Origin: Burkholderiales bacterium
GTDB lineage: Bacteria; Pseudomonadota; Gammaproteobacteria; Burkholderiales; Burkholderiaceae
DNA: 7,541 nt
Reading direction: 5' to 3'
Assembly: GCA_903643055.1 (NCBI GenBank)
Contig: CAHJWV010000596.1
Span: 1 to 7,541, forward strand
Made by a program: the position numbers and the translations under genes. Shown here piece after piece: positions 6,045 through 7,541 of this stretch (position 1 is the first letter of the stretch; the number at the start of each line of letters is the position of its first letter). The notes below the pieces were generated by a model. It was given only the letters and a program-made list of their open reading frames with translations. It was not told the DNA's origin and ran no database searches.

Positions 6045-7010
6045 ATGGGCGTTTCATTCATTTCCCAGATCAAGCGCCGCTTGCTGCTTGCCGCGGTGGG
6101 TGTCTCACTGGCTGCCGCATTGCCTGCCGCTCAGGCCGCTGATGCCTCGCTGGTGCGCATCGGCTACCAGAAAGGCGGCGTGCTGCTGCTGGTCAAGACA
6201 CAGGGCTTGCTCGACAAGCGGCTGAATGCGCTGGGCTACAAGACGCAGTGGATCGAATTCGCCGCCGGCCCGCAGATGCTGGAAGGCTTGAATGTCGGTG
6301 CGATCGATTTCGCCGGCACCGGCGCGCCGCCGCCCGTGTTTGCGCAAGCCAATGGCACCGACTTCGTCTATGTGGGGGCCGAGCCGGTGGCCTTGCAGGG
6401 TGAGGCGGTGATCGTCAAGGCCGACAGCCCGCTGCGCAGCGTCGCCGACTTGAAGGGCAAGCGCATTGCCTTGCAAAAAGGTTCCAGCTCGCACTATCTG
6501 TTGATCGTCGCACTGGCCAAGGCGGGCTTGCGCTATGAAGACGTGCAGCCGGTGTTTCTGACGCCGGGCGACGCGCGGGCCGCCTTCGAGAAGGGCGCGG
6601 TCGACGCCTGGATCATCTGGGACCCGCATCTGGCGATCGTGCAAAAGGCGGTCAGCCTGCGTGTGCTGGCCGACTACACCGGGCTGCAGCCGCCGTGGAG
6701 TTTCTATGAAGCGAGGCGCGAATTTGCCGCTCGGCGTGGCGATGCGTTGAAGGCCATCCTGCAGCAGATCGCCGAGACCGATGTCTGGCAGGCCGATCAT
6801 TCGAAGGAAGTGATCGATCTGGTCGCACCGGTGCTCGGCGTCGACAAGGCGGCACTGGAAATTTCGCAGCGCCGCGCGCGCTTCGGCGTCGTTCCGATCA
6901 ACGATGCGATCGTGGCCGATCAGCAAAAAGTGGCCGACATCTTTCTGACGCAAAAGCTGATCCGTGAGCGCATCGATGTCAAGGCGCAGGTCTGGGTGCC
7001 CGGGCACTGA
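6045..7010 (+). CDS. ssuA: ABC transporter substrate-binding protein, aliphatic-sulfonate (SsuA) type
   Basis: The 321-residue product is a periplasmic binding protein that would deliver its ligand to an inner-membrane ABC importer. Residues 1-31 are a Sec signal peptide (basic KRR, hydrophobic core, LPAAQA then ADA). The mature part carries SsuA-family blocks: RIGYQKGGVLLLVK (38-51), EFAAGPQMLEGLNVGAIDFA (71-90), PPVFAQANG (96-104), VYVGAEP (108-114), SVADLKGKRIALQKGSSSHY (132-151), FLTPGDARAAFEKGAVDAWI (171-190) and IWDPHL (191-196). By memory these track E. coli SsuA closely. One difference is that the family's usual TGD-PP pocket motif reads TGAPPP at 92-97, with alanine replacing the acidic residue. 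It begins 83 bases after the monooxygenase stop and is probably in the same operon. No permease or ATPase gene follows, so it may serve a transporter encoded elsewhere. The specificity may differ from simple alkanesulfonates. Confidence 0.9.
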   Translation: MGVSFISQIKRRLLLAAVGVSLAAALPAAQAADASLVRIGYQKGGVLLLVKTQGLLDKRLNALGYKTQWIEFAAGPQMLEGLNVGAIDFAGTGAPPPVFAQANGTDFVYVGAEPVALQGEAVIVKADSPLRSVADLKGKRIALQKGSSSHYLLIVALAKAGLRYEDVQPVFLTPGDARAAFEKGAVDAWIIWDPHLAIVQKAVSLRVLADYTGLQPPWSFYEARREFAARRGDALKAILQQIAETDVWQADHSKEVIDLVAPVLGVDKAALEISQRRARFGVVPINDAIVADQQKVADIFLTQKLIRERIDVKAQVWVPGH

Positions 7011-7031
7011 GCCGGCGCGGGTTCAAGGCCT

Positions 7032-7060
7032 GCCGAGCGGACGCATGTGCATCGTTCGGC
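7032..7060 (+). terminator. Possible intrinsic terminator after the binding-protein gene
   Basis: GCCGAGCG and CGTTCGGC pair over 8 positions (one G-T) with a 13-base loop, starting 22 bases after the stop codon at 7010. Only TTTCG follows, so the U-tract is short. The position fits an operon end, which agrees with the absence of a further gene on this strand nearby. Confidence 0.4.
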
Positions 7061-7419
7061 TTTCGATCCGGTTTTCACTGCATTGCGCCATTGAGGGCAT
7101 GGCTTCGCTTCCCTGCACCGACCTGCGAGGCCGACAAAAAATAATGACGGTATCGGGCATGGAGTGAAATGATGGATTCAGGCAGAAGAGCGACTTATAG
7201 GCCGGCGGGTCAGCCCCGGGCATCGGGCAGGGGCCTGCTCGTTGGTTTCTCAACAGCCGCCGCGCTCCGAGCGCCCGCCTTAGCCTGCCTTCTCCACGGC
7301 TCACCTGCCAACTCCGCAAAGGGCCCGGCGCGACCAGCAGCCGACGCCTCAACAGGCCTGGCCGGGAATCTCCGCAAGGACTGAACGGAGTTTCCAACCG
7401 GCGACAGCGGTCTCTCATG

Positions 7420-7446
7420 ATCCCGGAATTGGAAGCAGTTCGGGAT
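7420..7446. repeat. Imperfect inverted repeat near the right edge
   Basis: ATCCCGGAA (7420-7428) pairs with TTCGGGAT (7439-7446) if one G is bulged, leaving a 10-base spacer. No T-tract follows. It could be a regulator site for a gene beginning beyond the window, or a remnant hairpin. Confidence 0.25.
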
Positions 7447-7502
7447 GCGGTTTGGCCCACAGTCCGACTAACTTCTCAAGCCTTCCTCCCGAACAGCAGG
7501 AC

Positions 7503-7541
7503 ATGGTGGCCGGCTTCATGACCAAGCCCACCTTGGCATCC
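7503..7541 (+). other. Possible start or remnant of a coding region running off the edge
   Basis: One plus-strand frame has no stop from 7284 to the end. Its last part reads SSLPPEQQDMVAGFMTKPTL, with an ATG at 7503 and the 13 final codons MVAGFMTKPTLAS. The GF-x-TKP pattern recalls the end of response-regulator receiver domains, as in hybrid sensor kinases, where the conserved lysine-proline pair follows a short hydrophobic strand. The upstream part of the frame (7284-7450) does not look like receiver sequence, so this may be a decayed fragment or a chance reading. The following bases would decide. Confidence 0.15.

Larger units (their letters stand above)
7011..7541. other. Stretch without a convincing gene
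   Basis: The open frames here do not read like real proteins. A 71-codon frame at 7169-7384 on the plus strand has a fair GGAG before its ATG, but uses AGA, AGG, TCA and TTA codons unlike the neighbouring genes and shows no known motif. A 145-codon minus-strand frame at 7023-7460 is rich in arginine, serine and proline in the manner of an antisense reading. The region also holds the hairpin at 7032-7060, an A-rich patch near 7137-7145 and the inverted repeat at 7420-7446. No tRNA, insertion-sequence end or CRISPR pattern was recognised. Confidence 0.55.

Noticed and set aside
6105..7007. 300-codon minus-strand open frame
   Set aside because: It is antisense to the binding-protein gene, which carries family motifs and a signal peptide.
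7169..7384. 71-codon plus-strand open frame with a GGAG before its ATG
   Set aside because: A fair ribosome site is not enough. The codon third positions lack the G/C bias of the real genes, rare AGA and AGG codons appear, and no family is recognisable.
7023..7460. 145-codon minus-strand open frame in the right-hand gap
   Set aside because: There is no motif, the composition is arginine- and serine-rich, and codon use is unlike the neighbouring genes. It is not supported as a gene.
1..7541. Mobile element, CRISPR array, tRNA or rRNA
   Set aside because: No transposase motifs, terminal repeats with target duplications, regularly spaced repeats or tRNA cloverleaf patterns were seen on either strand.

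Overview
The window is GC-rich, gene-dense DNA. Its codon use and gene content suggest a Gram-negative proteobacterium, most likely a betaproteobacterium of the Burkholderiales. This is inferred from protein style and from a divergent pair of a lytic transglycosylase gene and a 5-formyltetrahydrofolate cyclo-ligase gene at the left edge; there is no rRNA or other taxonomic marker.

Layout, left to right. Bases 1-240 (minus strand) hold the 5' end of a secreted soluble lytic transglycosylase gene. Diverging from it, 256-840 encodes 5-formyltetrahydrofolate cyclo-ligase. These two are housekeeping genes. Next, 913-1956 (minus) encodes a LacI-family repressor that resembles GntR. Diverging from it are a TonB-dependent outer-membrane receptor (2223-4601), an FMN-dependent monooxygenase of the NtaA/SnaA/DszA/DmoA family (4591-5961, overlapping the receptor gene by 11 bases) and a periplasmic SsuA-type substrate-binding protein (6045-7010). 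From 7011 to the end there is no convincing gene, only some inverted repeats and a short open frame that runs off the right edge.

How it may work. The receptor, binding protein and monooxygenase form a plausible route for one small nutrient: across the outer membrane by TonB, capture in the periplasm, then reduced-flavin and oxygen-dependent cleavage in the cytosol. The families point to an organosulfur compound (sulfonate, sulfone or sulfide), but an aminopolycarboxylate-type or other substrate is possible. The LacI-type repressor probably controls the operon. A 14-base near-palindrome with a central CG (TGTTA-N4-TAACA, 2039-2052) sits at the predicted transcription start of a sigma70-like promoter (TTGACG, 18-base spacer, GATACT) in the divergent intergenic region.

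The most interesting points are LacI-type rather than CysB/Cbl-type control of an apparent sulfonate-type locus, the missing ABC permease, ATPase and flavin reductase, and a changed residue in the usual TGD ligand-pocket motif of the binding protein.
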